Part shown: in pieces, positions 24,562 to 32,980 of the stretch
How the letters are laid out: each line of letters starts with the position of its first letter
How positions within the stretch are numbered: position 1 is the stretch's first letter
Assembly: GCF_014306105.1 (NCBI RefSeq)
Contig: NZ_JACRVF010000004.1
Span: forward strand, 430,389-494,388
From: Pontibacter cellulosilyticus
Lineage (GTDB): Bacteria; Bacteroidota; Bacteroidia; Cytophagales; Hymenobacteraceae
Direction of reading: 5' to 3'
Length of the DNA stretch: 64,000 nt
Translations under genes and position numbers: made by a program
The notes under the pieces: model-generated
What the model was told of the DNA's origin: nothing
The model's input: the letters and a program-made list of their open reading frames with translations, nothing else
Databases searched by the model: none

Positions 24562-24924
24562 CTAATGCTTCATAACCCAAGCTTCTATTTCCCGAAGTAC
24601 GTTAGGCATATCCTGCTTCACCGCAGCATCCTCAAACCGCAGGAACTTAACTCCAAGATTTTCCAGCTCGCTTTGTCTAGCAACATCTTCTTCATACTTG
24701 TAATCGTGGCTGTCGCCGTCCACTTCTATAGCCAACATTAGCTCCTTACAGTAGAAGTCTACAATAAAATTGCCTAGCGGTTTCTGCCTATCAAAATCTA
24801 AACCGAGCAGTTTTTTGTTCTTAAGTTCATTCCAAAGCAGAGTTTCAGCAAGGGTGCTGTTCTGGCGGAGCTGTTTGGCTAGCTCTTTTAAGTATGGTTT
24901 ATACGGGATTATCCGGCGTTTCAT
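24562..24924 (-). CDS. DUF559 domain endonuclease-like protein (Vsr/PD-(D/E)xK-type)
   Basis: A 120-residue protein. The sequence LAETLLWNELKNKKL, FDRQKPLGNFIVDFYC and MLAIEVDGDSHDY is characteristic of DUF559, a small family related to very-short-patch-repair and other PD-(D/E)xK nucleases. Asp56 and Glu67 (with Asp69 and His73 nearby) are the likely metal-binding residues. Length is normal and no motif is missing. The gene is enclosed very tightly: the stop is 10 bases from repeat arm A' and the ATG is 13 bases from repeat arm B. No methylase, recombinase or transposase gene is adjacent. The nesting suggests that the gene and repeats belong together, possibly as a mobile or repeat-processing unit. 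Confidence 0.88.
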   Translation of the reverse strand: MKRRIIPYKPYLKELAKQLRQNSTLAETLLWNELKNKKLLGLDFDRQKPLGNFIVDFYCKELMLAIEVDGDSHDYKYEEDVARQSELENLGVKFLRFEDAAVKQDMPNVLREIEAWVMKH

Positions 24925-24937
24925 CTGCAGGTGATTG

Positions 24938-25092
24938 ACCCACCCCTAACCCCTCCGAGGAGGGGAATTGTTCCCTTACCAGTAGCCTATACCATTGATT
25001 TATAGGTCCGGTTAAATTGCTAACTATAAATGGATAAGTAGGAGTAAAGGCAAAAACTAAAATTCCCCTCCTCGGAGGGGTTAGGGGTGGGT
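24938..25092. repeat. REP-like inverted repeat pair B/B' (right of DUF559 gene)
   Basis: Arms 24938-24969 and 25061-25092 are perfect 32-base inverted copies separated by 91 bases. They have the same sequence and orientation as arms A/A' on the other side of the DUF559 gene. Similarity extends outward in three of four copies as CAGRTG, 4-5 bases, ACCCACC (seen beside A', B and B'). Confidence 0.95.
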
Positions 25093-25119
25093 TCTTGCAT
25101 CTGTGGAGCTATGAAAAAA

Positions 25120-25157
25120 AGAAGCCGCTTAAGGATTAACTCCCCAAAGCGGCTTCT
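25120..25157 (-). terminator. Terminator of the DUF4293 gene
   Basis: AGAAGCCGCTT (25120-25130) and AAGCGGCTTCT (25147-25157) form an 11-bp stem. On the minus strand it is followed by seven Ts. Confidence 0.85.
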
Positions 25158-25211
25158 CTATTTCAGGAGCACTAAGTTGATTCACTCAATCACTCATCCA
25201 CTCATTCAAAA

Positions 25212-25697
25212 TTATCTCAGCCTGTCCACAGACCTTACCAAGTCCTCGTCGCGTTTGATAAAGCGGTTAGCCAGGGCGTTAAGCAGCAAACCCAGCATAG
25301 GCAGATAAAAGCCAGCCTCGTAGGCACCGTTATGATCAGCCTCTACCAGCTCTGCACCTACATAAGCCGCATAGTAAAATGAGGTACCTAGCAAAGCAGC
25401 TAATACCAGCGTGTTCAGCAGGCCCAGTTTCATTTGGTTCAGGCGATTTCTGAACTGGAAGATCTCATATAGTGCAATTGCAGCAGCGGCAATTGCCAGC
25501 ATTCCTATTGCAATGGCGTTCTTCACAGGAGTACCCTCAGCAGCGTCGGCAGGCATGTAAGACTTAATATTCCAGGCAGTGAGCACAACTTCTTCACCGG
25601 TTGTGGCGTCAGTTTTAGACCAAAGAGGTAAAAACAGCATGGCAACCATCGATAGCACCAGCAGTAACAGAAATACGGATTGAATTCTTTGTATCAT
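25212..25697 (-). CDS. DUF4293 family membrane protein
   Basis: A 161-residue protein with four membrane segments (about 8-27, 60-80, 95-115, 130-148) starting MIQRIQSVFLLL, which is the signature start of DUF4293, a Bacteroidota family of unknown function. The loop between the first and second segments (LWSKTDATTGEEVVLTAWNI) is predicted to be external. It is divergent from the thiolase gene and ends in a strong terminator. Confidence 0.85.
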   Translation of the reverse strand: MIQRIQSVFLLLLVLSMVAMLFLPLWSKTDATTGEEVVLTAWNIKSYMPADAAEGTPVKNAIAIGMLAIAAAAIALYEIFQFRNRLNQMKLGLLNTLVLAALLGTSFYYAAYVGAELVEADHNGAYEAGFYLPMLGLLLNALANRFIKRDEDLVRSVDRLR

Positions 25698-25727
25698 AAA
25701 GGGGTTAATTTAACTTGCAATGAGATA

Positions 25728-25756
25728 CAAAATTAGACAAAGACCGGTAAAACCAA
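25728..25756 (-). promoter_or_regulatory. Promoter of the DUF4293 gene
   Basis: The minus strand reads TAATTTTG (25735-25728), with TTG (25756-25754) 18 bases upstream. It is 30 bases before the ATG at 25697. Confidence 0.55.
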
Positions 25757-25763
25757 AACATAG

Positions 25764-26963
25764 ATGAACACAGCATACATAGTTGATATACTTCGCACGC
25801 CAGTCGGCAAGTTTGGAGGCACGTTAAGTTCTGTAAGGCCAGACGATATGGCGGCGCTTGTAATGAAAGAAATTGTTGCCCGCAACCCGAATTTAGATCC
25901 TGCCCTGATTGAGGATGTGGTGATGGGGGCAGCCAACCAGGCTGGCGAAGACAACCGCAACGTAGCACGCATGGCCTTGCTGCTGGCAGGTTTGCCAATG
26001 GAGATTGGCGGCGTTACCGTAAACAGGCTTTGTGCTTCAGGTTTGCAGGCTATAATCGATGCCAGCCGTGGCATTACCTGCGGCGATGGCGAAGTATACC
26101 TGGCAGGTGGCGTGGAAAGTATGACGCGTGCTCCTTTTGTAATGGCCAAAGCCGAAACCGCCTTTTCGCGTACTCCGGAGATTTATGACACTACCATTGG
26201 CTGGCGCTTTACAAATCCTGCCTTATCCCAGCTACATTACCCGTTTGCAATGGGCGAGACTGCCGAGAACGTAGCAGAGCGATATGGCATTTCACGTGAA
26301 ACCCAGGATGAGTTTGCCCACCAGTCGCAGTTAAAGTATAAAGCAGCTGCCGAAGCAGGTAAGTTTAAAGATGAAATTGTGCCGGTGCGTATTCCGCAGC
26401 GCAAAGGCGACGATATTATTTTTGATACAGACGAGCATCCGCGCTTATCATCATTAGAGAAACTGGCAGAGCTAAAACCGGCCTTTAAAAAAGGAGGTTC
26501 TGTAACGGCGGGTAACTCGTCAGGTATAAACGACGGCGCTGCGGTTTCAATTATTGTTAGCGAAGATATCCTGAAGCGCTATAACCTGACGCCAATGGCA
26601 CGTGTGGTATCAGCTGCTGTAGCAGGCGTAGACCCGGCGCACATGGGCATGGGCCCTGTTCCGGCAACGCAAAAGGCACTGAAGCGTGCAGGCTTAAGTA
26701 TAAACAACATCAGCCTTGCTGAAATTAATGAAGCTTTTGCCTCCCAAGCCGTGCCATGTGTGCAGCAGCTGGGCATCAACCCGGACATCGTGAACGTAAA
26801 TGGAGGTTCTATTGCCATTGGCCACCCGCTAGGGGCAAGCGGCACGCGCATCTCTGCTACCTTGCTTCACGAAATGAAGCGCCGCAACGATGTAAAGTAT
26901 GGCTTGGCTACCATGTGTGTGGGAGTAGGCCAGGGTGCAGCCATCATATACGAGAAAGTATAA
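25764..26963 (+). CDS. Acetyl-CoA C-acyltransferase (thiolase)
   Basis: A 399-residue thiolase I-type enzyme, performing CoA-dependent cleavage of 3-oxoacyl-CoA. The nucleophile Cys90 is in VNRLCASGLQAI, the second signature is NVNGGSIAIGHPLGASG with the active-site His, and the third is ATMCVGVGQGAA with the second Cys. Wording such as NQAGEDNRNVARMALLLAGLP is shared with 3-oxoadipyl-CoA thiolases (PcaF/PaaJ) as well as FadA-like enzymes; no aromatic-degradation genes are nearby, so the broad name is used. The gene ends before a strong terminator. Confidence 0.95.
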   Translation: MNTAYIVDILRTPVGKFGGTLSSVRPDDMAALVMKEIVARNPNLDPALIEDVVMGAANQAGEDNRNVARMALLLAGLPMEIGGVTVNRLCASGLQAIIDASRGITCGDGEVYLAGGVESMTRAPFVMAKAETAFSRTPEIYDTTIGWRFTNPALSQLHYPFAMGETAENVAERYGISRETQDEFAHQSQLKYKAAAEAGKFKDEIVPVRIPQRKGDDIIFDTDEHPRLSSLEKLAELKPAFKKGGSVTAGNSSGINDGAAVSIIVSEDILKRYNLTPMARVVSAAVAGVDPAHMGMGPVPATQKALKRAGLSINNISLAEINEAFASQAVPCVQQLGINPDIVNVNGGSIAIGHPLGASGTRISATLLHEMKRRNDVKYGLATMCVGVGQGAAIIYEKV

Positions 26964-27010
26964 ACCTACAGACCTCGCAGTGTGCAAAGCTACTGCGAAT
27001 GTATGGATGC

Positions 27011-27044
27011 AAAAAGCCCGTTCTGTTGCCAGAGCGGGCTTTTT
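27011..27044 (+). terminator. Thiolase terminator
   Basis: AAAAAGCCCG (27011-27020) and CGGGCTTTTT (27035-27044) pair; the interior TCTG/CAGA extends the stem. T-run on the plus strand, A-run on the left. Confidence 0.85.
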
Positions 27045-27142
27045 GCCTTATAGGCACAAATCTGAAAAAAGATATTTGCCACTGTAAAAGAGCTTTTGGC
27101 ACAGGCTTTGCCTATGTGTAATCAAATCAAAACCCAAAGCTT

Positions 27143-27541
27143 ATGAAAAAGTTACTGACGATTACACTGATAGCCATTATGACTTTAGGTAGCCAGCTTG
27201 CAATGGCTGACGGACCGGGTAACGGCAAAGGGAAGCATAAAGGCAAAGCCAAAGGCAAGCCATCTTTTGTAGAAGAGAAACACCGCGCCCATGCCGAATG
27301 GAAGCGTGAGAAAGAATACGAGAAAGCTTATAAGAAGGAGAACAAGCGTTACGAGGATGATCGTGACGATGATGATACTTGGGAAAGACGCCGTGATGAG
27401 CAGAGAAGAAGCGAAGACCGCAGAAGAAATGACGAACGTTGGGAGAGAAACCGCCGAGACGAGAGTCGCCGAAACAATGATCGCTCCCTTGGTCAGGTAA
27501 TCCTGGATGGCGTTCGTAACGGACAGACGCAAAACAACTAA
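27143..27541 (+). CDS. Secreted, highly charged low-complexity protein
   Basis: A 132-residue protein with a signal peptide (MKKLLTITLIAIMTLGSQLAMA). The mature part is a Gly/Lys stretch (GNGKGKHKGKAKGK) followed by a long run of alternating Arg/Lys and Glu/Asp (EWKREKEYEKAYKKENKRYEDD..., RRNDERWERNRRDE), likely a single extended charged helix, and a short tail LGQVILDGVRNG. No family recognised. It is a stand-alone gene between two terminators. A periplasmic stress or chaperone-like role is conceivable but unsupported. Confidence 0.7.
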   Translation: MKKLLTITLIAIMTLGSQLAMADGPGNGKGKHKGKAKGKPSFVEEKHRAHAEWKREKEYEKAYKKENKRYEDDRDDDDTWERRRDEQRRSEDRRRNDERWERNRRDESRRNNDRSLGQVILDGVRNGQTQNN

Positions 27542-27567
27542 TACTTTTCCTTTCTACATATATTCGT

Positions 27568-27604
27568 AAACCCGCACATGCCTCAGGCGTGTGCGGGTTT
27601 TATT
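27568..27604 (+). terminator. Terminator of the charged secreted protein gene
   Basis: AAACCCGCACA (27568-27578) and TGTGCGGGTTT (27590-27600) form an 11-bp stem, followed by TATTTTA. It is only 19 bases before the truA ATG. Confidence 0.8.
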
Positions 27605-27607
27605 TTA

Positions 27608-27615
27608 TACCTTTG
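27608..27615 (+). promoter_or_regulatory. truA -7 promoter element close to the start codon
   Basis: TACCTTTG matches TAnnTTTG and ends only 4 bases before the ATG at 27620. Transcription from it would start at or near the ATG, giving a leaderless or nearly leaderless mRNA. No TTG is found at the -33 spacing. Confidence 0.4.
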
Positions 27616-27619
27616 CCAT

Positions 27620-28366
27620 ATGCGTTATTTTTTAGAAATAGCTTACGACGGAGGGCGATTTCATGGATGGCAGGTGCAGCCTAATGCACTATCGGTGCAG
27701 GAAGTTTTAGAAGATTGCCTGACCAAGATCCTGCGCGAACAGATAAGCACCACCGGCAGCGGCCGCACCGACACCGGTGTACACGCCAGTCAGCAATTTG
27801 TGCATTTCGACACAGGACAACAGCTAGACCCGCAACACGTTGTTTACCGGCTTAACCGCCTCCTTCCGGATGATATTGCCGCCATTAATTTATACCTAGT
27901 AACTGACGAGGCGCATGCCCGCTACGATGCCTTTGCCCGCACGTACCATTACCACATCACCCTCACCAGAAATCCCTTTAAACGTTACTACGCCTGGCAC
28001 AACAGCCAACTGCTGGATGTGGAGAAGATGAACGAGGCTGCAGCCATACTTCTGAAGTATGAGGATTTTACGACTTTTAGTAAAGTAAAAGGCGACACAA
28101 AGCACTACCGCTGCAATATGTATGAGGCCCTATGGCAACAGGAGGAAGAGGAGCTGGTGTTTACGATCAGAGCTAACAGGTTTTTGCGTGGCATGGTGCG
28201 CCTGGTGGTAGGGGCTTTGGTTGATGTGGGGCGTGGCAAATTAACTGTGCAGGCATTTGAGCAGATCATCGCCAGCCAGGACCGCAGCAAAGCCAGCGGA
28301 GCCGCTCCGGCAGAAGGTTTATACTTAGCCAAAGTGGAGTACCCGGAGCATATTTTTAAAGTTTAA
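27620..28366 (+). CDS. truA: tRNA pseudouridine(38-40) synthase
   Basis: A 248-residue TruA from the ATG at 27620; an upstream in-frame start at 27578 lies inside the terminator of the previous gene and is rejected. It isomerises uridines 38-40 in tRNA anticodon stem-loops. RYFLEIAYDGGRFHGWQVQP opens the protein, the catalytic Asp51 is in TGSGRTDTGVHA, and NRFLRGMVRLVVGALVDVGRG near residue 190 is a family block. Confidence 0.95.
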   Translation: MRYFLEIAYDGGRFHGWQVQPNALSVQEVLEDCLTKILREQISTTGSGRTDTGVHASQQFVHFDTGQQLDPQHVVYRLNRLLPDDIAAINLYLVTDEAHARYDAFARTYHYHITLTRNPFKRYYAWHNSQLLDVEKMNEAAAILLKYEDFTTFSKVKGDTKHYRCNMYEALWQQEEEELVFTIRANRFLRGMVRLVVGALVDVGRGKLTVQAFEQIIASQDRSKASGAAPAEGLYLAKVEYPEHIFKV

Positions 28367-28588
28367 TCTGAGGGTACAACCCTAATTTTAAGCAGGAGTA
28401 GTTAGATACGAGACTGCCAGTAATCCTGCAAATCAATTTAAATTTTCCTTCAACCTACCCATCCATAAATCCTGAAAATCCTGATTCAAAACCATTAACT
28501 TTGCAGCCGGTTAAAAGCTAAGGCACGTACAGAAGAAATTACACAGATTGTGCGTTTACAGATTAACCTTAAAAGCTGAATATCCATT

Positions 28589-30358
28589 TTGGAAGACAAA
28601 CCCAAAAATACCGGTAAAGTATTCGACTCAGACGTGCTGAAGCGGCTGTTCACGTTCGTGAAGCCCTACATCGGCATCTTCTACTTTATCGTTTTCCTGA
28701 CTTTTGCCTCGGCTATACTTGCTGCGGTGCGCCCTTTCCTGATACAGTACACTGTAGACAATGAAATTCTGCAGAACGATTGGGAAGGCCTGAACAAGAT
28801 GTTCGTGATACTGGGCGTGCTGCTGGTAGTGCATGCTATTGTACAGTACCTGCATACCTATTTTGCCGGCTGGCTAGGGCAGCACGTGGTGCGCGATATC
28901 CGCATCAAACTCTACCGGCATATCCTGGAGCTGCGCCTCAAGTTTTTCGACAGAACCCCGATAGGTACCTTAGTTACCCGAAATGTATCGGATGTAGAAA
29001 CGCTGTCGGATGTGTTTAGTGAGGGTTTAGCGGCTATGATCGGCGATATTCTGCAACTGGTATTTATTGTAGGCTTCATGTTCTACATCGATTGGGAGTT
29101 AACGCTGGTAAGCCTTTCCACATTCCCACTCATGCTCATCAGTACCTACATCTTCAAAGAAAAGATAAAAGATACGTTCCAGGAAGTACGCACGGCTGTA
29201 GCCAGGTTAAACTCGTTTGTGCAGGAACATATTACAGGTATGAGCATCGTGCAGATCTTCAACAACGAAGAGCGCGAGATGGATAAGTTCAAAGAGATCA
29301 ACAAAGAGCATACCCGCGCCAACATCCGCTCCGTTTTATATTATTCGGTATACTTTCCGGTAGCAGAGATAATTGGTGCGGCAGGTCTGGGCCTTTTGGT
29401 GTGGTATGGTGCGCATGGTGTGATCGAGGATGAGACTTCGCTGGGTACACTGATGGCCTTTATACTTTACATTCAGATGTTCTTCCGACCGATACGCATG
29501 ATCGCGGACCGCTTTAATACACTGCAACTAGGAGTAGTAAGTACAGAGCGTTTGATGAAGCTGCTGGACAGCAAAGAAATGATCGCCGACAATGGTAGCT
29601 ATGCTCCGGAGAAGATAAAAGGCAATGTAAAGTTCGAAAACGTGTGGTTTGCCTACAACGAAGAGGAGTGGGTGCTGCGCGATATATCGTTTGATGTAAA
29701 AGCGGGAGAAACTGTAGCCTTTGTAGGAGCGACAGGTGCCGGTAAGACATCCGTTATCAACCTGCTCAACCGCTTTTATGAGATAAACAAAGGACATATT
29801 ATCATCGATGGGCACGACCTGCAGGAGTATGACCTGAGCGTGCTGCGCCACCACATCGGGGTAGTTTTGCAAGATGTGTTTTTGTTCTCGGGTACCATTG
29901 CCGACAATATTAGCCTGGGCAACAAAGCTATTACAGAAGAGCAGATGTGGCATGCTGCTGACCTGGTGGGAGCACGTAAATTTATTGAGCGTTTGCCGGG
30001 AGGACTGCACTATAAAGTGATGGAACGAGGTGCCACGTTATCGGTGGGGCAACGACAGCTTATTTCCTTTGTGCGTGCCATGGTATACAACCCGGAGATC
30101 ATCATTCTGGATGAAGCCACCTCTAGCGTAGACTCCGAAACTGAAGAACTGATACAGTACGCGATAGACCAGTTGATGCAGGGCCGTACTTCTATTGTAA
30201 TTGCGCATCGCTTATCAACCATTCAAAAAGCTGATAAGATTATTGTGCTGGACAGGGGAGAACTGAAGGAGATGGGCAACCATGAAGAGCTGTTGAAGCA
30301 TAACGGATACTATGCACAGCTTCACCAAATGCAGTACAAGAACATGATCGATTTATGA
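28589..30358 (+). CDS. ABC exporter half-transporter (canonical Walker B Glu, variant LSVGQ signature)
   Basis: A 589-residue type IV ABC exporter: six membrane helices (about 25-320) then a nucleotide-binding domain with Walker A GATGAGKTS (about 380), signature LSVGQ (about 484, instead of LSGGQ), Walker B IIILDEATSS with the catalytic Glu, and H-loop IAHRLST. The start is TTG 28589; TGA precedes it in frame and no ATG is near. A TAACTTTG element at 28496-28503 may be its promoter. The half-transporter at 33529 has the complementary variation, suggesting a heterodimer. Substrate unknown; lipid or drug export is typical. It overlaps the next gene by ATGA. Confidence 0.92.
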   Translation: MEDKPKNTGKVFDSDVLKRLFTFVKPYIGIFYFIVFLTFASAILAAVRPFLIQYTVDNEILQNDWEGLNKMFVILGVLLVVHAIVQYLHTYFAGWLGQHVVRDIRIKLYRHILELRLKFFDRTPIGTLVTRNVSDVETLSDVFSEGLAAMIGDILQLVFIVGFMFYIDWELTLVSLSTFPLMLISTYIFKEKIKDTFQEVRTAVARLNSFVQEHITGMSIVQIFNNEEREMDKFKEINKEHTRANIRSVLYYSVYFPVAEIIGAAGLGLLVWYGAHGVIEDETSLGTLMAFILYIQMFFRPIRMIADRFNTLQLGVVSTERLMKLLDSKEMIADNGSYAPEKIKGNVKFENVWFAYNEEEWVLRDISFDVKAGETVAFVGATGAGKTSVINLLNRFYEINKGHIIIDGHDLQEYDLSVLRHHIGVVLQDVFLFSGTIADNISLGNKAITEEQMWHAADLVGARKFIERLPGGLHYKVMERGATLSVGQRQLISFVRAMVYNPEIIILDEATSSVDSETEELIQYAIDQLMQGRTSIVIAHRLSTIQKADKIIVLDRGELKEMGNHEELLKHNGYYAQLHQMQYKNMIDL

Positions 30359-30873
30359 AAAAACTCTTCTACATTTTAGCAGCCTTCGGCGTTGTGCTGC
30401 TGGTACTTTATACTTTCTTAGGCGGTTTTACAGCACCGGAGGTAAAGATGGCTACCTCTGAAACGATGTACGTGGCAGGCCAGGCCTATACGGGTTCAGT
30501 AGAAGATGAGCAAATGAGCAAGCTGTTTATGCGGGCAGCGGAGGTAGTTGATAAAAAGGAATTGGAAGGAACATTGGGCAATATCTACTACAACGACCCA
30601 GACAAAAGCGGCGACAGCATCAGGGCATTTATTGGTGTGATTGTTCCGAATGCTGATGTTAAACTGCCGGAAGGTTATGAACTGCGCACGGTGGCAGGGG
30701 GCAAAAAAGTGGTGCGTGCCGAAGCAGAGGGCAATATGGCGCTGCTACCAAGAAAGCTATATAAAGCTATTTATGATTACGCCGAAGAAGAGAACTTGAA
30801 ACTGGAGGATTTCTATGTAGAGTGGTTTCCGGCGCAGGACAGAGGCGTAGTAGAGGTGCCGGTAAAGCAGTAG
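30355..30873 (+). CDS. Membrane-anchored GyrI-like small-molecule-binding protein (tentative)
   Basis: A 172-residue protein with an N-terminal signal anchor (MKKLFYILAAFGVVLLVLYTFL) and a soluble domain with GNIYYNDPDKSGDSIRAFIGVIV, KLPEGYELRTV and FYVEWFPAQD. The pattern suggests a GyrI/AraC effector-binding-like fold (SHS2-type), but I cannot confirm this. The four-base overlap with the ABC exporter gene indicates translational coupling, so it could be a periplasmic or membrane accessory of that exporter. Confidence 0.6.
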   Translation: MKKLFYILAAFGVVLLVLYTFLGGFTAPEVKMATSETMYVAGQAYTGSVEDEQMSKLFMRAAEVVDKKELEGTLGNIYYNDPDKSGDSIRAFIGVIVPNADVKLPEGYELRTVAGGKKVVRAEAEGNMALLPRKLYKAIYDYAEEENLKLEDFYVEWFPAQDRGVVEVPVKQ

Positions 30874-30878
30874 CCTCT

Positions 30879-30915
30879 TTTATACTTGCAAGTATAAATT
30901 TATGCTTTAACTTTG
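30879..30915 (+). promoter_or_regulatory. Promoter of the TetR gene with 20-bp palindrome
   Basis: TTG (30886-30888), 19 bases, TAACTTTG (30908-30915): a full match to the Bacteroidota promoter. The -33 element sits inside the perfect palindrome TTTATACTTGCAAGTATAAA (30879-30898), a plausible operator for the TetR product or a terminator of the preceding gene. Confidence 0.6.
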
Positions 30916-30967
30916 GTTGCGGGGCAATCATCTACCTAACCAGCTCCCGATACTTTAGCAAACAACT

Positions 30968-31579
30968 TTGGGCAAGAAAGCAGAGGCGAAAAAAGAACTG
31001 ATTCTGGACGCGGCAAAATCAGTGTTTGGCAGGCTGGGCTATAGCAAAGCCACACTTGATGATATCGCGCATGCCATTGGCCTAAAGAAGCCCACACTAT
31101 ACTATTACTACAAAAGCAAAGAAGTACTGTTTATAGAGGCCTTCTCGCAGGAGTGGAAAGAAAGCCTGTCTAACCTGAAGCGCATTGCAGAGGAAGAGCG
31201 AAACCCTCATGAGCGACTGTTGCTATACATCAGATCCTCGCTGCGGTACTACCAGAAAATCGTAACACAGCATACCATATCCATTAAAGTACTGATAGAG
31301 ACGCGCATGCTATTCCAGGAGCTCTTCCGGGAGTCGCGGGCAAAGGAGGCAAATTACTATGCTACGGTAGTGAAGGAAGGTGTTGCCAATGATACCTTTA
31401 TACCTTGCGAGGCCGAGCGCGTGGGCTACTCTATTATGGTAGTAAAAGACCTGATCCAGTTCGAGGAGTTTCAGCGTGCAGAGTTCCACCAGCAGGACTA
31501 CATCGATTTTGAGAAGATAGAGCGCGATGTGCTGTTTACAGTAAATCTTATACTTAACGGTATTGCCATTAAAGCTTAA
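30968..31579 (+). CDS. TetR/AcrR family transcriptional regulator
   Basis: A 203-residue regulator starting at TTG 30968 (MGKKAEAKKELILDAAKSVF...). The N-terminal helix-turn-helix is clear: ATLDDIAHAIGLKKPTLYYYYKSKEVLF (about residues 28-55, split here only for description). The C-terminal ligand-binding part is helical and unrecognised. It follows the ABC exporter and its accessory gene and precedes a lipoprotein gene by 19 bases, so it may control export or envelope genes. The palindrome in its promoter fits autoregulation. Confidence 0.9.
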   Translation: MGKKAEAKKELILDAAKSVFGRLGYSKATLDDIAHAIGLKKPTLYYYYKSKEVLFIEAFSQEWKESLSNLKRIAEEERNPHERLLLYIRSSLRYYQKIVTQHTISIKVLIETRMLFQELFRESRAKEANYYATVVKEGVANDTFIPCEAERVGYSIMVVKDLIQFEEFQRAEFHQQDYIDFEKIERDVLFTVNLILNGIAIKA

Positions 31580-31598
31580 GCAAAGTTCATTAATTCAC

Positions 31599-32732
31599 AT
31601 GAAATCACTTTTACACCTAACGGGGCTGCTGTTCAGTCTCTTAATTATGTCTGGCTGTGGGGCAAGCTATCCATCTTCTGTCGCGCCAGGCATTTACAGC
31701 ACAACTACTGGTCTTGGTTTTAGCCAGGAGAGATTTTATCCGGAGATAAACAGCAATAGCTTTCCGGAAGACCAGATTATAAACAAGAAAAGTGTAAAGG
31801 TTGTTGAGGCGCAACAACTTACGAAAGAGAAAAAGGAGGAGTTGAGGACAGCGCAAGCAGCTGCTATGCAACAAATACTGGTTGATACTGCAGATTTGGT
31901 ATCGGTAAACTATGCACCAGGAGGAGTTTATATACACCCGCTGCAACTGTACGCAGACGAAACCGAAGTGGCAAATATACATTGGCAGGAGTACCTGACC
32001 TACCTTAATCAGGATTCTACGGTGGCGTTTTATCAAAGCCAGCAGCCAGATACTACAGTGATACAGCTAAACAAAACAGATTACTACAGAACTGCAGCAG
32101 GTCAAGTAGTCTCAGCTTATCAGTACCATCCGGAGTACCAGTTTTACCCTGTTGTAGGTATAAGCTATGAGCAGGCGGCTGATTACTGCAAGTGGCGCTC
32201 TAATGTAGTAACAGAATTGGTTAAAAGCGATCCAAATAATAAAGAGAAAGTGCAGGTGATATACAGGCTGCCAACTGAAAAGGAGTGGGAGATAATTGCT
32301 GCCGCAGGCTATGATAAAAACACCTATCCGTACAGCTCTGCCACAGGCGCAATCAGAAAGTATAAACTAAATCCGGTGGCAGCAGATTTTCTGTCTCGAA
32401 AAATAACTGCGCAGGTTCCTGCAGAGCAAGTAAAAAAGGACATTGTAAAAGAGGAGGTGCAGGATAACATGTTTAATGTTAGAAGAACCCTGCCATACTT
32501 CCTGCAGGTAAATACTCCGGATTATATCTATAGTGGCACTCCAAATGACTATGGCCTGCTGCATGTGCAAGGTAATGTGGCGGAGATGGTGGCCGAGAAA
32601 GGTATAGCCAAAGGAGGAAGCTGGAAAGATAAACTGGAAGACAGCAAAATCACAGACAGACAACTTTATTCTTCGCCGTCAGACAAGGTGGGGTTCAGGT
32701 GTGTTTGTGAAATAAAGCCGATGGAGAAATAA
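31599..32732 (+). CDS. Formylglycine-generating-enzyme (SUMF1)-family lipoprotein
   Basis: A 377-residue lipoprotein from the ATG at 31599 (signal peptide ending LLIMSGC). The body carries SUMF1/FGE features: QLYADETEVANIHWQEYL, GISYEQAADYCKWRS, YRLPTEKEWEIIAAAGYD, and, near the end, HVQGNVAEMV, IAKGGSWKD and VGFRCV. In this phylum the T9SS/gliding lipoproteins GldK/PorK and GldJ belong to the same fold family; this protein is shorter and lacks their other parts, so an exact match is not claimed. It probably shares the TetR transcript. Confidence 0.8.
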   Translation: MKSLLHLTGLLFSLLIMSGCGASYPSSVAPGIYSTTTGLGFSQERFYPEINSNSFPEDQIINKKSVKVVEAQQLTKEKKEELRTAQAAAMQQILVDTADLVSVNYAPGGVYIHPLQLYADETEVANIHWQEYLTYLNQDSTVAFYQSQQPDTTVIQLNKTDYYRTAAGQVVSAYQYHPEYQFYPVVGISYEQAADYCKWRSNVVTELVKSDPNNKEKVQVIYRLPTEKEWEIIAAAGYDKNTYPYSSATGAIRKYKLNPVAADFLSRKITAQVPAEQVKKDIVKEEVQDNMFNVRRTLPYFLQVNTPDYIYSGTPNDYGLLHVQGNVAEMVAEKGIAKGGSWKDKLEDSKITDRQLYSSPSDKVGFRCVCEIKPMEK

Positions 32733-32894
32733 AAAATGACTTCTTTGTGTATGGCTCTAGTTGATCTCTATCTGGCACAAGTTTTAAGCGCAACGCGACT
32801 TGTGACTCAAAATGAAGGGAGGTCTCCAGGCTTTCATGAGCTATACTTCGTAATTCGCTAAAGTCAATGCTTCTTTCACTGCTTATACTCATAA

Positions 32895-32940
32895 ATCAAA
32901 GAGCCCCGGCTATACTTGTGTATGGTCGGGGCTCTTTGAT
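32895..32940. terminator. Bidirectional terminator
   Basis: Perfect 14-bp stem: ATCAAAGAGCCCCG (32895-32908) and CGGGGCTCTTTGAT (32927-32940). It lies between convergent genes ending at 32732 and 32981. The 160 bases before it hold no gene I can support. Confidence 0.8.
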
Positions 32941-32980
32941 ATCAGTAGCTGTGCTGCTTTGATATTATGTAAAACAACAA

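Noticed and set aside
24473-25092. Possible CRISPR array
   Set aside because: The four repeat copies are inverted pairs with unequal spacers and enclose a gene; not direct repeats with regular spacers.
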